56,069 nt of DNA from Letharia columbiana (taxonomy: Eukaryota; Ascomycota; Lecanoromycetes; Lecanorales; Parmeliaceae): NCBI RefSeq assembly GCF_014066305.1, contig NW_023501088.1, positions 332,501 to 388,569 on the forward strand, in the 5' to 3' direction. Made by a program: the position numbers and the translations under genes. Shown here piece after piece: positions 12,611 to 23,417 of the stretch; within the stretch, counting starts at the first letter, position 1; every line of letters starts with the position of its first letter. The notes beneath the pieces are model-generated. The model was given only the letters and a program-made list of their open reading frames with translations. It was not told the DNA's origin and searched no databases.

Positions 12611-13126
12611 GCAGCCGCTCTACATTATTCCGATCCTACCTCACGTTTCACTCTGCATATTTATGGACGGACATGAGGCAATAATGACTCATGAGAACTC
12701 CTGATTGTATGCATATGCCGGAACATTAAGGGCGCTCAGCCAAGCGACCTGCATGTCGCCGTCCGACTCTCCATCTCAAACGGGCAGCTGTTTGAGACAG
12801 GATCAACAGACATTGAGGTAATCGGTTGGGTTCCTTGCCGCTGCCTTGGGCAAAATACATGCGTGTTTCAAGTTAGATAGTTGACATATGGACAGTCTTG
12901 GAGGGTCCCAGTTGTGAAACGTTGGGGACATCGAGCCGTGCATTCGGTCGTGCTCGTGATCCTACAAGCCAACCTCTGATCAAATGTTGCGGCTTCCCCT
13001 CCCTTACCCCCCAAAATCTCTCCCTCTTCTCGATAATTCCAACCCTCATCTTTCGAGGAAACCCCCTCCGATCCTTCCCAAGCCTCACTGTTTGTTTACA
13101 TCCAGACCCTTGCACTTTGCCAAATC
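12611..13126. other. Intergenic, no gene seen
   Basis: This stretch is the region upstream of the small gene at 13127. It becomes pyrimidine-rich (ccctcccttaccccccaaaa) near 12995-13080, as fungal promoters and 5' leaders often do. Nothing else is seen. Confidence 0.6.
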
Positions 13127-13711
13127 ATGGCTGCCCTCAACACAAAAAGCCGCGCAAATTACGAGGAGTGGCTTGAGAGCATCGACGATAACGACCTGAA
13201 AAGCTTTGTCTTCGCTAACACCGCTCTCGAAGTCGAGTTCGGATCTGACGATTTCAAGCTCGTCTATTCTGGCGTATGCCCAAATCTATCGTCCCCCCAC
13301 CCCCACAAAAGCTCACACACTGACATCAACATCGACCAGGTATCCGAAGGCGAACCGGTAGACTGCCACATGATCGAAGCCCGCGTGAACGGCAAGACGA
13401 AGGACAAACAGCTCAAGAAGTTTGTCAAGACCACCGGATCGCTAGCCAAGATCCGGACCTGTTTGGCATTCGCGCTCTTCCCGAGGGCCACGGCGGACTA
13501 CTGCTTGGGCAATTACGTGCGGGAGGCGCTGCAGGCAAGCCCGGTCAAGGGCGAGGCCGTCGTGAACAAGGTGCACGTCCAGCTGAGTCCGAGCGTGACA
13601 TGGGAGGGCGATCAACCCTTGGCCGAGGTCGGCACCCCGCCCTTTGTCTTCGAGAAGATCCCGTTCCCCGGACACAAGGTGGACGGTACCACCAGGGGGT
13701 GCGATAAGTGA
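13127..13711 (+). CDS. Small hypothetical protein (2 exons)
   Basis: Exons 13127-13273 and 13340-13711 give 172 aa. The 66-nt intron has GTATGC, a CTGAC branch-like site and CAG; because it is a multiple of three without stops, an unspliced 194-aa reading is also open. I do not recognise the family. The product is hydrophilic, begins MAALNTKSRANYEEWLESID, and has no signal peptide or membrane segment. The last codons (TTRGCDK, stop TGA at 13709-13711) lie inside the left arm of a 52-bp inverted duplication. The right arm carries the slightly different reading CKK-stop, so the end of this gene may have been rearranged. Confidence 0.65.
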   Translation: MAALNTKSRANYEEWLESIDDNDLKSFVFANTALEVEFGSDDFKLVYSGVCPNLSSPHPHKSSHTDINIDQVSEGEPVDCHMIEARVNGKTKDKQLKKFVKTTGSLAKIRTCLAFALFPRATADYCLGNYVREALQASPVKGEAVVNKVHVQLSPSVTWEGDQPLAEVGTPPFVFEKIPFPGHKVDGTTRGCDK

Positions 13712-13974
13712 GTAAGGTAACTAGGCCGGATTTGGACTGCAACCGAGGCCTCGAGGAGTGGGAGGGTAATTTTCTGAAGGAAATCTAGGCTAGAGTAGAT
13801 GAGATGCCTGAGCGATGTGCTTGGCTAGTGAATAATGGTGGTAAGGGCATTAAGTCGGCGACATGGTAATCAAGTAGCATGCGATAGACGGAAATGTAGC
13901 CATTCAATGCTGGAGAAGCTATGTCCAAATCCGGCCTAGTTACCTTACTCACTTCTTGCACCCCCTGGTGGTAC
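13686..13974. repeat. 52-bp inverted repeat across a stop codon
   Basis: The left arm 13686-13737 and right arm 13923-13974 are reverse complements with two mismatches (50/52), separated by 185 bp. The left arm holds the last seven codons and the stop of the 13127 gene. Both arms include 'gtgagtaaggtaactagg', a donor-like string. The spacer has no open frame of note. Confidence 0.9.
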
Positions 13975-14159
13975 GGTGGTTTCGAAGAAGGACAGGGACA
14001 AGAAGTGAAAGTGGTCGCGGGAAGCGGCGGCGGCGGCGGCTCTTCCCGGTGGGACGCGGCACGGAGCGCGCGGAACCCGGGCGGCATCGCCATCTGGTGT
14101 GGGAAATCAGCGCGCGCCGTGGATACGGTGGGATGGGGATTGCTCCATGTCGATGGGGT

Positions 14160-14520
14160 TAGAAGCTATGCATGCGACAGTTCTTACCCGTAGGAAGGGG
14201 CGTTTGCCGTAAGGACGATGGATTGTGATCTGATCGGAAGCTATGCGTGCGACATTCTGACTTGTTCGAAGGGGATGTTGCCGCTGGACGGGGATATGTT
14301 GATGTAATGTAAAGCTATGCTTGCATGCATCGTCAGATAGGGATATTACCGCTGGAATAGAATGTTTTAGTATATTTAGAAGCTACGCATGCATCGTCAG
14401 ATAGGAAGATTATCGCTAGACGAGGATATTTTAACATAATCAGACGAAGTTTTAACTCATTCGAAGGGAATATTACCGCTGAAAAGAGATATCTAAATAT
14501 ATTTCAAAGCCACACATACG
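14160..14520 (+). repeat. Decaying minisatellite, ~70-bp units
   Basis: Units begin with an AAGCTATGCATGCGAC-like string at about 14162, 14239, 14311, 14380 and 14504. They share 'ttcgaaggg.atgttgccgctgga.g.ggatat' further in. The later units are progressively AT-richer, with TpA replacing CpA, so the array seems to have been eroded by RIP-like mutation from right to left. It is non-coding. Confidence 0.7.
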
Positions 14521-15091
14521 CGATTAAAAAAAAAACATCACCGCCAATCCCGTCCCCTTCACCAAACATCTCACCTACCTTACAAACTATAAATCATCCT
14601 CCCTAAAAGAAACAACCACCGCGAAACAATCTAGACTTCAACCCCACACACGCATAACCACTCGACCTATAAACCCTCCCCCCTCCCCCCTCCCACTTCC
14701 ACCCATCCCAAGCTCCTCCTCCTCACCACCATCAAAGCGTGCTAGACTCAAACATCCTACCCGTAACCTTTCCCCGGGACCAACTTCGGCGGAGCCTGAC
14801 TCTGCGTCCGTTATCGATCAAATGGGCCCTGTGATCTGGCGAGGGGGATGGGGATGGGGACGGTACGGCGAGGGGGAGATGTTGGGAGGGGGGAGGGGAT
14901 TAGGAGCTTGATTTGGGCTTTTAGGGAGGGGTGAGTGCTGTGGGAAGGATGCGTGAATGTTGAGGGTTTGATTCCTGGAGGTTCGGCCCAGGTTTAAGCT
15001 TCTCGCGCCTCAGAGTGCTGTAATGTCAAAGGTAGTGACCGGAACGTGTCTGCAAGGTCAAGTTCGAAGATCGTGATTCTACACCTATCAT
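14521..15091. other. Intergenic 3' region of POL3
   Basis: C-rich DNA (14630-14720) is followed by G-rich DNA (14830-14940). No open frame with coding character is seen. The part next to 15092 is the presumed 3' untranslated region of the polymerase gene. Confidence 0.6.
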
Positions 15092-18000
15092 CTACCAAGC
15101 AGCGCCGGCGTCAAAATCAAACCTCGTCAGCTCCTTCCCCGCATCTTCGACGTCCTTCTTCGCCTTCATGCGCATGTAGAATATGGGGCAATCCTTGCTG
15201 GAGCAGATGACCTCGTTGTGCAAACTCCCCTGGCACCGCTGGCACTGCGTCCATAATCTGCCGAACCGTATCTCCAACTCGCTGACTTTGGTGAGGGTCT
15301 TTGTGTACAGCTCTCCTGTCCTGGGCCGGCAATTGCTGCAGACAGCCCCCGCCATTTCCTCTTTGCCAACAAGCGGCTTCTTACAACCCATACAGGTTTG
15401 GGTCTTTTTGGCGAATTTCATCAGACCACCCAGCGTAGGTGCAGCGACCGAGATCGACCGAGTATGTTCGCCGGTGAGGAGCTGCCCGGCTTTCTTCTCG
15501 CCCAGTATCGGGTCGAAGATCCTGCCAAGTGGCTTGGCAAGCTGATTGTCGAGGTAATACTTCGTATCAATGGGGATGTTGTTCTCAAGGACGAAGATTG
15601 GGTCTTCGCTCCTCTCGTAGTTCTTGGCGCCACCGGCACCCTTGACGATAACGTAGGCTACACGATCGCCGAGTGTGGGAGCTGAGCCGGCGTCTCGCTT
15701 CTTCATTCGATCGGCAAGCTCGACATGAGCTTGTTTGTTGGCGTAGTCGGATTTTGAGAGAGCTTTCGTGATGACGAGTTTGGACATATCGACCTTGTTT
15801 TGAAGAAGGTCGGAGATGGTGTCTTTGACATAACTAGAAAAAGAAATAACATCATCAGCGTGGCTATGGGCAGACAAGGCCAGGTGAGGTACATACTCTT
15901 GCGCGCCCTGCACGTCTTGGTCGATCAGGATCTTGTGGAGGATGGTTTCAATGACGTTCTGAACCAGGCGGCAGTTGTCTCTGCGTACAGTCTCAATGCC
16001 CTTGCTGTCCATCTTGTCGAACTTCTCCGGGGTCGTCCAGTACAGACCAGCGTAGCGCTTCTTGTTGATGAGCAAGTACGGGAAGTAGACTTTCTCGAAC
16101 TCCAATTTAATTGGCTTGATGAACTTATCAGAGACATATGTTGCAGCGTCCCGACCAAGGTCCATGGTTTTCTCTAGGTCCTTGGGTCCAAACTTGACCA
16201 TGACTGAGTCGGTATCACCATAGATGACCTGCGCATCATGAGAGTATCCGTTGGCTATGGTATACCGCTTCTCGACTTCCTCCTTTGTCCTCTCAATCAT
16301 CTGCCTCCCGTAGCTGGTCGTACTACTGGCAATGGCGAGACAGGGTAATTTTCCGACTGTGGCTCCGGTAATACCGTATACACTGTTCGCACTGACCTTT
16401 AAAGCCAGCTGTCGACCATTAAGCACAGCCTTTTTGAACGTATCAGTCTCAACGGCCAACTCTTTCTTGGCTCGTTTTCTCGCTCCCAGCAACTCCTCGA
16501 GAATCTGCGTCAGCAGGCCTTTCCGGATCTTTGAGGTGCAGAACATGTCACCGTTGGGAGTGACAATATAGTCCTCATCTTTGACCAGATGCAACTTTTC
16601 GACACTCGCCTTGTTGAGCAAGGTAGTATAGCAAAGATTGTGAGCTTGTATGATACTAGGATATAGGGAAGCGAAATCAAGCGTTGCGATCGGAACATCA
16701 TAATAGCCTCTTGTGGGCTCGATGACGGTAGCACCTTCGTATTGTTCATCGGATGCGTCACTTCGTAAATTGGGGATGACCAGGTGCTGTTCCAAAGCTT
16801 TCCGGAAGAGTTGGCTTATGAATTTGACCTGCTGTCCTCTTGCAAGCAAGTAATTGAACGGGACACCTGTGACTCTGGCCATCTCTGTATAGTTGACTAG
16901 ACACATGAGCTTGTCCATCAGCCGTTGTGGCAGAAAGGCATCTTTCAGGCAGTAGACAGCCAGACGCCGTCGGGATTCTGGTGTTCCATTGAAAAGCTCA
17001 GTAATCATTGTGTGGTGGACATCTTCTTTTTGCTCTCCCAAGAAATGTGAACAGACCGAGTTGAGGGTATAGCTTCGTAGCTGGTGGTCGCGCTGAATGA
17101 GCTGAAGCAAGTCCAGTTGCAAACGACCATTGGTGTTTGTAGCTTTCGTGTCTCGGTTGCCCATCTGCTTACTAGAAAAGTTCGTCTCTTTTGCATGTGA
17201 CTGGATACCCTTCAGCCTGGTCCAGTAAGGGAACTTGATACATTTGAGGTGCTTTGCTCGATCGAGAAGATATGGAAAGTCGAAGTTGGCGATGTTGTAG
17301 CCTATGATGACATCTGGGTCGACCTGCTCCAGGAAGTCTCTCCATGCCATGAGCATCTTGTCCTCTGCGCCAAACTCGAAAATTTGGGTATTGACAATCA
17401 GACTACAAGTATCGAGACAGAATACGTTACGAACAAAAGGTTTCTGTTCTCCATATCTTGTCACGACATTCGCGATTTGGATGACAGGATCTTGGTTGGC
17501 TTCTGGGAAGACGCCCTTACGGCCAGCACACTCAATATCAAAGGAAAGGATTCGCAGTGGAGCCATCTTCGCCCATTCGCCGTCGTTGTGGTGAGCTATT
17601 AGATCTCGATAATGCACATATGCCTCTATTTGACAATTTGAATGCCGGTCTCGATGAGGGATCATGTGGTATTTTGACTGAGGAGCTTCCACCCAAGACA
17701 TTCCTGTAACCTGTATTTTGTTAGGTAGGGGTTGCGCAGCCTTCTAGAGGGCTTACTCCAGTGTCGATCATGAACCGTAAAACATATTGTATGCTGTCAA
17801 ATGTCAAGATACCACCATCCACACCCTTCCACATCTGTTTGTAGTTCATGTTCCCGCTCTCAATCGTGGTCCGCAACTTATTGATATGTTTTGGATCCGT
17901 GACTGTGATCTTCAAATACGGACTCTTCTGATTGCCTTGGAAGCCGAACAAATTCTCCCTCATCGACATTTGAACCGAATGTATTACCGGCTGGTGCTGC

Positions 18001-18574
18001 GCCAACTGGGTTTCCAGGTAGGCTTTGAAGCCGTCAATGTCTTTCTGTACGAAACTGACTGGGGCTGCGACATAGAGGTAGTGGAGAAAGTCGGTGACAT
18101 GGAGAAGTACAGAGTGACCGGTCTGTCACCATCCAGTATTAGCAGGGCTTTTGCAGGGTACTGGAAGGTTCCTACCTCTGTGACCCCAAACAATTTGACG
18201 GTCGTCCTTCCTCCATGTAGTGTACCTTCTTCCGCCTCGATCTGCTGAAAGCAGAGACTGTCCCTCTCCTCATCAAAGTCATCCAAGCTCGGACGATCCC
18301 ACTGCTGGTCCTTCTCGGAATTCTGCTGCTTGAGGCCGCTGATATCCTGAGTCAGTTTCTCCAGGTACTCTTCTTCAAACTGACTCTTAGGCTGGCTCGA
18401 TCCATTCTTGAGGCCGTTCTGGCTGAGCTTGAGTTTCTTCGAGGGCGAGGATCCTACTTCGATTTTCCTTCTCTTTGCGGTGTTGGGGGACGATATCGTA
18501 GGATTGACATTGCGATGAGCTTTGGTAGAGTCTGCCAATGCCCTCTTCGGCGGCGGAAGAGTGGCAACAGGCAT
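15092..18574 (-). CDS. POL3: DNA polymerase delta catalytic subunit
   Basis: Family-B replicative polymerase that extends lagging-strand and repair DNA with proofreading. Model on the minus strand: exons 18574-18176, 18122-17757, 17710-15897 and 15833-15092, giving 1106 aa against 1097 in yeast. Introns of 53, 46 and 63 nt have GTAGGA, GTAAGC and GTATGT donors. Visible parts are a basic N-terminus (AKRRKIE), the exonuclease motif FDIEC (Asp313, Glu315), [15 protein letters not shown] and YCLKDAF. The polymerase motifs are [10 protein letters not shown] (A), KVSANSVYG (B) and YGDTDS (C). Two C-terminal Cys clusters follow, CysA (CMGC...CSNC) and CysB (CQRC...CSSKDCP); CysB binds the Fe-S cluster in the family. 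All catalytic residues are present. The 63-nt last intron is stop-free and in frame; splicing restores a normal GAQDYVKDTI junction. Confidence 0.97.
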
Positions 18575-19120
18575 TGTGAAGGTCTTTTTACCGGTCGAGA
18601 AGTCTGTATTGCTGTAGCGTAGCTGGACGATGCTTTTTGGCGGAAGTGGGGCGCGTCACCAAAAAGCGCGTCGGAGTTTAAGTACGTGAGTCCATAAGGC
18701 TGAGAGCCATTAATAGAATGTATCAACACGATTGGCAGTCTCCAACTCAAGTTTCTTTCAATCATCATATCATCATAGCTAATGACCAAGGTAGTGGTTC
18801 GCTTCTGATATGTAAGACCGGTCAAGCCTTAGGTAAGACTCTCCTCTTGTTGCATGGGAACCATGCCCTCACAAGTGCTACTTTTTCTGGCGGCAACGCA
18901 TCGACTATTCCAGCTTCATCAGATTGCAGGGATGTGAACACCCCAAAGGTACATAGAACGTCTATTGAATGACTTGCGCCCTATCCAAGGTGGCCGTTGT
19001 AGAAAGTTCCACAAAACTTTCAACTCCTATGCCAATGCATTACCGTCCTCGCTATGCTTCGAACAAAACCAAACATCGAAAGCTTTTCAACACCTTAACC
19101 CGTTGCCCACAGGTGAGATC
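18575..19120. other. Intergenic between POL3 and the rhomboid gene
   Basis: This holds the POL3 promoter (minus strand, just right of 18574) and the 3' flank of the rhomboid gene. Short open frames on the plus strand lack coding character. No other feature is seen. Confidence 0.6.
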
Positions 19121-20754
19121 TCAGAGAAAATACTCCAATTTGGTCACCAATGGCCTGCTCAAAAGATCCCGCTTGCTGCCTGTCGTTCCGTTTGTCGTCT
19201 GTAAATTGCCAATGTCACACCAATTCTTAATGTCCTGCGATTTACCTTAGCATATGTCATAACAGTACTTGAACATTTGGAACTTACTATGCAGCTCAAG
19301 TACCGACACCAGTGGCACGTCTTCGGGTCTGCTTTGTAGAAATTCTTCAAAAGCACAATGAAGACAACAAATGCGCCTATCAATGCAGCTGCCCGCACCA
19401 GCCACCATGCCCACCATAGCGGCTTGCGACCCTTGAAAAATGCCACTGGTTCTTTCACGAAAGCTTTTATGTCGCCATTGTCGGCTAATTTCCGTGCCTG
19501 CTGAACAGAGGCATAAGGGGGAAGGTCTGCACCAACCCGTTGCCGTAGAATTTCTGGTGAATGTATTAAACAGATACCCAAGACTAAGCCCATGAGAAAA
19601 CCTCCTATGTGCGAGAAATTGTCCAGTCCAGGCAAAAGCCCCAAGGCAAACGATATTACGATATCGAACATCAGCCAAGCAAGATCTATCCATGGTGATT
19701 GACGCTCTTCCCAGTGGTAGAGGAGGTCCAAAAGCATGATAGCAATGATACCGAAGAGAGAGCCCGAAGCACCGGTTGACGCTATGCCTTGTGGAGCGAA
19801 ATTACCGCCAAGTATAAAGCCGAAGATCCCACTGCTGAGGTAGATGATAAGGAATCGTATCGAGCCAATCAGTATCTCAATCTCTTTTCCAAGTAGAATC
19901 TGCAGTAACATGTTGAATGCGATGTGTATGAATCCAGCATGTAGGAACATAGGAATGATGAAGCGGAACCACTGGTTTGGAGGGTTGCTTTTTGTGTAGG
20001 CTTTATCGTGAAAGCCGCAAAGATTGTTCAATTGACACTGATTGGAAGAATCGTCTAGGGAGGTGGATGTCGTGTTGGGACACGGCCAGTCGATTGTTGT
20101 GTCCAGACCTTCAGATGTCTGGCGCATACAGGGAACATAGCGGGCGCCCATGTTGATGAGGACATAAGGGGAAGGGCCAATCATAGGGTTGAAGGATGGG
20201 TGGATTTCGATAGGGGTTTTGGTGAGAACACCTGAAAACGTCAGATCCGAGCCAGCGGCGTAGAAGGGACTGAACGCACCATTCCTCACAAGCTCCGCGA
20301 TGAATACACACACCTGAATCAGGGTCAAGGTGTATACAACCCATGGTATCTTCCCACCACCAAAGAATCCTTGCTTCCTCCTCCTTCGGGCGGCGTTTTG
20401 GGTCGGTCTGTCGATAATGGCAGGATCGTGAGGCAGTGGATCATGCAACATCTCCGAACTCCCTTTGCTCGGATGTTGTCGTAGAGGGATGTCGTCTGAG
20501 TATGTATTTGGCTCGGTCTCTCGGCCTCCGCCACCGGAGGCGTAGTAGGGAGAGGGTATGCTTTGCTGACTTTGGTCGGCATAAGGTCGATAGCTTGTGT
20601 CTTCGTAGGGGGATGATATCTGAGGCGGTGATGGCTGCGTAGGATGGGAGGCGTAGGTGGCATAAGGGTCCAAAGGGAGACGTGGCGGAGGAGCATTGTA
20701 GCGTTGTCCATTCCCCGGGGACGGAGATGGGTTATAGTATTCGTTAGCTGCCAT
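19121..20754 (-). CDS. Rhomboid family intramembrane serine protease
   Basis: Intramembrane protease that cuts membrane-anchored substrates. Exon 1 is 20754-19288 and exon 2 is 19234-19121, giving 526 aa. The 53-nt intron (GTAAGT, GCTAAG branch-like, CAG) moves the end away from the unspliced frame and yields CRYLSCI-DIKNWCDIGNL. Residues 1-125 are Pro/Tyr/Ser-rich and cytosolic, followed by RRRRK. About seven membrane segments follow. The catalytic serine is Ser330 in GASGSLFG and the catalytic histidine His382 in SHIGGFLMG; HIAFNML supplies the conserved loop His/Asn. A Cys-containing luminal loop lies at residues 205-250. The architecture (long N-tail, 6+1 segments) resembles yeast/fungal Rbd1-type secretase-class rhomboids rather than the mitochondrial Pcp1 type. 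It is divergent from the PFA3 gene. Confidence 0.93.
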
Positions 20755-21346
20755 GCTGAGGAGTCATGAAATGTTCGTCAGTTGCTCTAATTCCGCTCGC
20801 TTCGAAAGAAGGTGGTCAAGGGCAGTGCCTTGTTCTCGGCTGCATCAGCAGAAAGAGGGTTATTGTAGCTCTTCACGAGAGCTATCAGGAGTCAACGTGC
20901 AGTAGAAAAGAAGGTGAGAGTCTCCCATAAGAAGAAAGAAAGAAAAACGAGTGACGCGGTTGATGTTTTCTGAAAATAGATTGAAGGAGGTATCTTATGA
21001 ATCCGTTGACCCAAAGGGAACAAGATTCAGGGCAGTGTCTAAAACGCCAAGACTTGATCCCACCAATGACGCATTTCTTTCCTTTTGCGTGCAGTTTCTT
21101 GTAGGGCTGTAGGCAATGCAGTCGTCAGCGCCTCAAACAATTTCTGTACATATATCGCTTTGTATATCCTACCCACTTCTAGATCTATGTATACGTTCGT
21201 TGGTGTTATAGCGTCATTATCATCTCATTCTGTCTGATGCAATCCTCATCCTATCTCCTCCGCGTGCCTGGCCTTTAAACCGCGGCGTGGAGTCCAAGCT
21301 CCCGAATATGGATCTCTAGCATCTTTCTTAAACATAGGTTGAGAAG
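20755..21346. promoter_or_regulatory. Shared divergent promoter region, rhomboid / PFA3
   Basis: The 592 bp between the two start codons must hold both promoters. It has a purine run (aagaagaaagaaagaaaaac) at about 20928-20946. A short upstream ATG near 21309 opens only a three-codon frame before the PFA3 start. No defined operator can be named. Confidence 0.5.
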
Positions 21347-23011
21347 ATGACGGCGCCGTCGTCGACTTCCTCCTCACCTTCCCCTATGAATCGTCGTCGA
21401 AAGAGCTGGGTAAGGAGATGCGAGCGCGCCTGTTGCTCGGTCGTCACATACTTTCCGTTAGGATTCATATATGGCTTGAGTACATGGGCAATATGGGTGG
21501 AGGCAGGATTAGGAATCTCTACAGGTCTCAATACATGGACAGGTTAGCACGGTCTCTCATGCACATCTGGTCCTATCCTGCGCTGACATCTTGGCACTCC
21601 AGGCACGATTTCCTCTGTCATTGGCATTACCCTTTACCTCCTCTTGAACTGGTCATACACCACCGCCGTCTTCACTGACCCAGGTTCGCCTATTAACCGG
21701 AGCAGTCAATCAGGCTACTCTCACCTTCCCACCCACGAGCCTTCTGCGCACCGAGACGCTCCATCCTTCACCGTCAAGTCTACAGGCGAGAGCCGGTTCT
21801 GCAAGAAGTGCAAAGCTCGGAAACCGGATCGTGCACATCACTGCTCGACATGTGGGCGCTGCGTGCTCAAGATGGATCATCATTGCCCATGGCTGGCTAC
21901 GTGTGTTGGCTTGAGGAACTACAAGGCTTTCGTTCTGTTCTTGATCTACACGTCGATATACTGTTGGCTCTGCTTTGCGGTGACCTCGACATGGCTCTGG
22001 AGCGAAGTCTTTAGTGACACCGAATACATGGAAAGTCTTATGCCGATCAATTACGTGTTACTCTGCGTCATCTCTGGTATCATTGGCCTTGTTTTGACGG
22101 GTTTTACGATTTGGCATCTCAGCCTGGCATACAGAGGTCAGACAACTATTGAGTGTTTGGAGAAAACTAGATATCTAAGTCCGTTAAAAAAATCGATGCG
22201 ACGGCAACAATTCGGCAATGCAAATGGGAACGGAGGTCAAAGCTACGGACAACAGCTTGCAGAAATCCATGCGAATACAGTACCTGGAGTTACGAGATCT
22301 GAGGAAGGGGAGGAAATGCTTTCGGATGTGGACCTTGAAGCAGGCCCACGGTCAAAGGCACATAAGTCGTTACAGAGGGACTATGGCGAAATGGAGCGAT
22401 CGAGGGAGCGTGAGCGCTACGAGGACTATCTTGACGAGCAGGACTCGGAGAAGCTACCAAGTGCTTTCGACCTAGGGTGGAGGAGAAACCTACAGCATTT
22501 GTTCGGGGACAAGCCGCTTTCATGGTGGCTACCTATCTGCAACACTTCAGGCGATGGGTGGCACTGGGAGCCGAATCCAAAATGGGTTGAAGCTAGGGAA
22601 GCCATAAGGAAGGAAAGAGAAGCGCAGTGGCAAGAGGATGAGGAGAGAAGGAGGGATGGCTATGGAGATGGCTACTATGATCGACGGTGGCCTGCAAGAG
22701 AGGACTCGGAACGACATTATCTGACGACATCGAACGGCGTAAAGGATGTACCAGGTTCAGGAATCAGGTCGTCTGGGAAGGCCGATCAGATCCTTGGGAG
22801 GACTGATGAGTACTTTGATCGCAGCTTTGATGACGGCAGCCCCTCGAGCAGAATGTCCATGAAGACACTGAGGCGACGGGGTAGTTTCAGCGGGTCCAGT
22901 GACGATGACGATTACGAAGTCAGCAGTGACGAGGACAGGGGATCCGTCCAAGACATGCCGCAGTCCAATGGCCAGCCAAAAGCAGAGATTGGATGGCCGA
23001 AACGGGATTGA
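21347..23011 (+). CDS. PFA3: DHHC palmitoyltransferase, PFA3-like
   Basis: S-acyltransferase that attaches palmitate to cysteines; yeast Pfa3 acts on the vacuolar fusion protein Vac8. Exons 21347-21542 and 21603-23011 give 534 aa. The 60-nt intron (GTTAGC, CTGAC, CAG) is required to complete membrane segment 2: [20 protein letters not shown]. Order: basic N-terminus, two membrane segments (about 30-75), and a DHHC-cysteine-rich domain at about 129-180 with [24 protein letters not shown] itself is at 157-160, catalytic Cys160. Two more segments follow (about 175-250), then a long hydrophilic tail with TTIE, the TTxE motif of this family, right after segment 4. The tail has acidic and Arg-rich stretches. 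Length fits fungal PFA3 proteins. Confidence 0.92.
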
Positions 23012-23417
23012 ACGTGGAAAGAACGTTTACAGAGGGCGTACACGTTGACAAGTGAAGTAGTATTTGGGTGTGGATGTTTGCATATACCGAATGTCGCGAG
23101 GCACAAGTCTGGAAAAGAAAATGTTGGGATACCTAGGATCGATGCCATCATATCACTGAATGCTTCGACTTTGAACCAAGACTTGATGGCAGTAAGTGGT
23201 TTTGGTTCCCAGGACTATTGATTCCCTAGACTCCTCGCCATACGAGAGCCCGATAGTCTCGAGGACATATGCTATAAAAGGTCCTCGCCAGCAAAGGACA
23301 GACCTCAGAAAAGGTGAAAACCTGATTGGGTTAGTGCTAGCTTCACTTTGTTTACTTCGTTTTGACAGCCTAAGGAAGTGACGACCGACTTTGTAGCTCC
23401 ACCTCTCAATTCCTCCT
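23012..23417. other. Intergenic, no gene seen
   Basis: Tandem-gene spacer between the PFA3-like gene and the next plus-strand gene. No repeat or open frame with coding character is visible. Confidence 0.6.

Noticed and set aside
13921..14193. 90-codon plus-strand frame beginning in the right arm of the inverted repeat
   Set aside because: It reads the reverse complement of the 3' end of another gene and then GC-rich spacer; no independent coding evidence.
16000..17700. Plus-strand frames of up to 153 codons opposite POL3
   Set aside because: Antisense shadows of a conserved polymerase exon.
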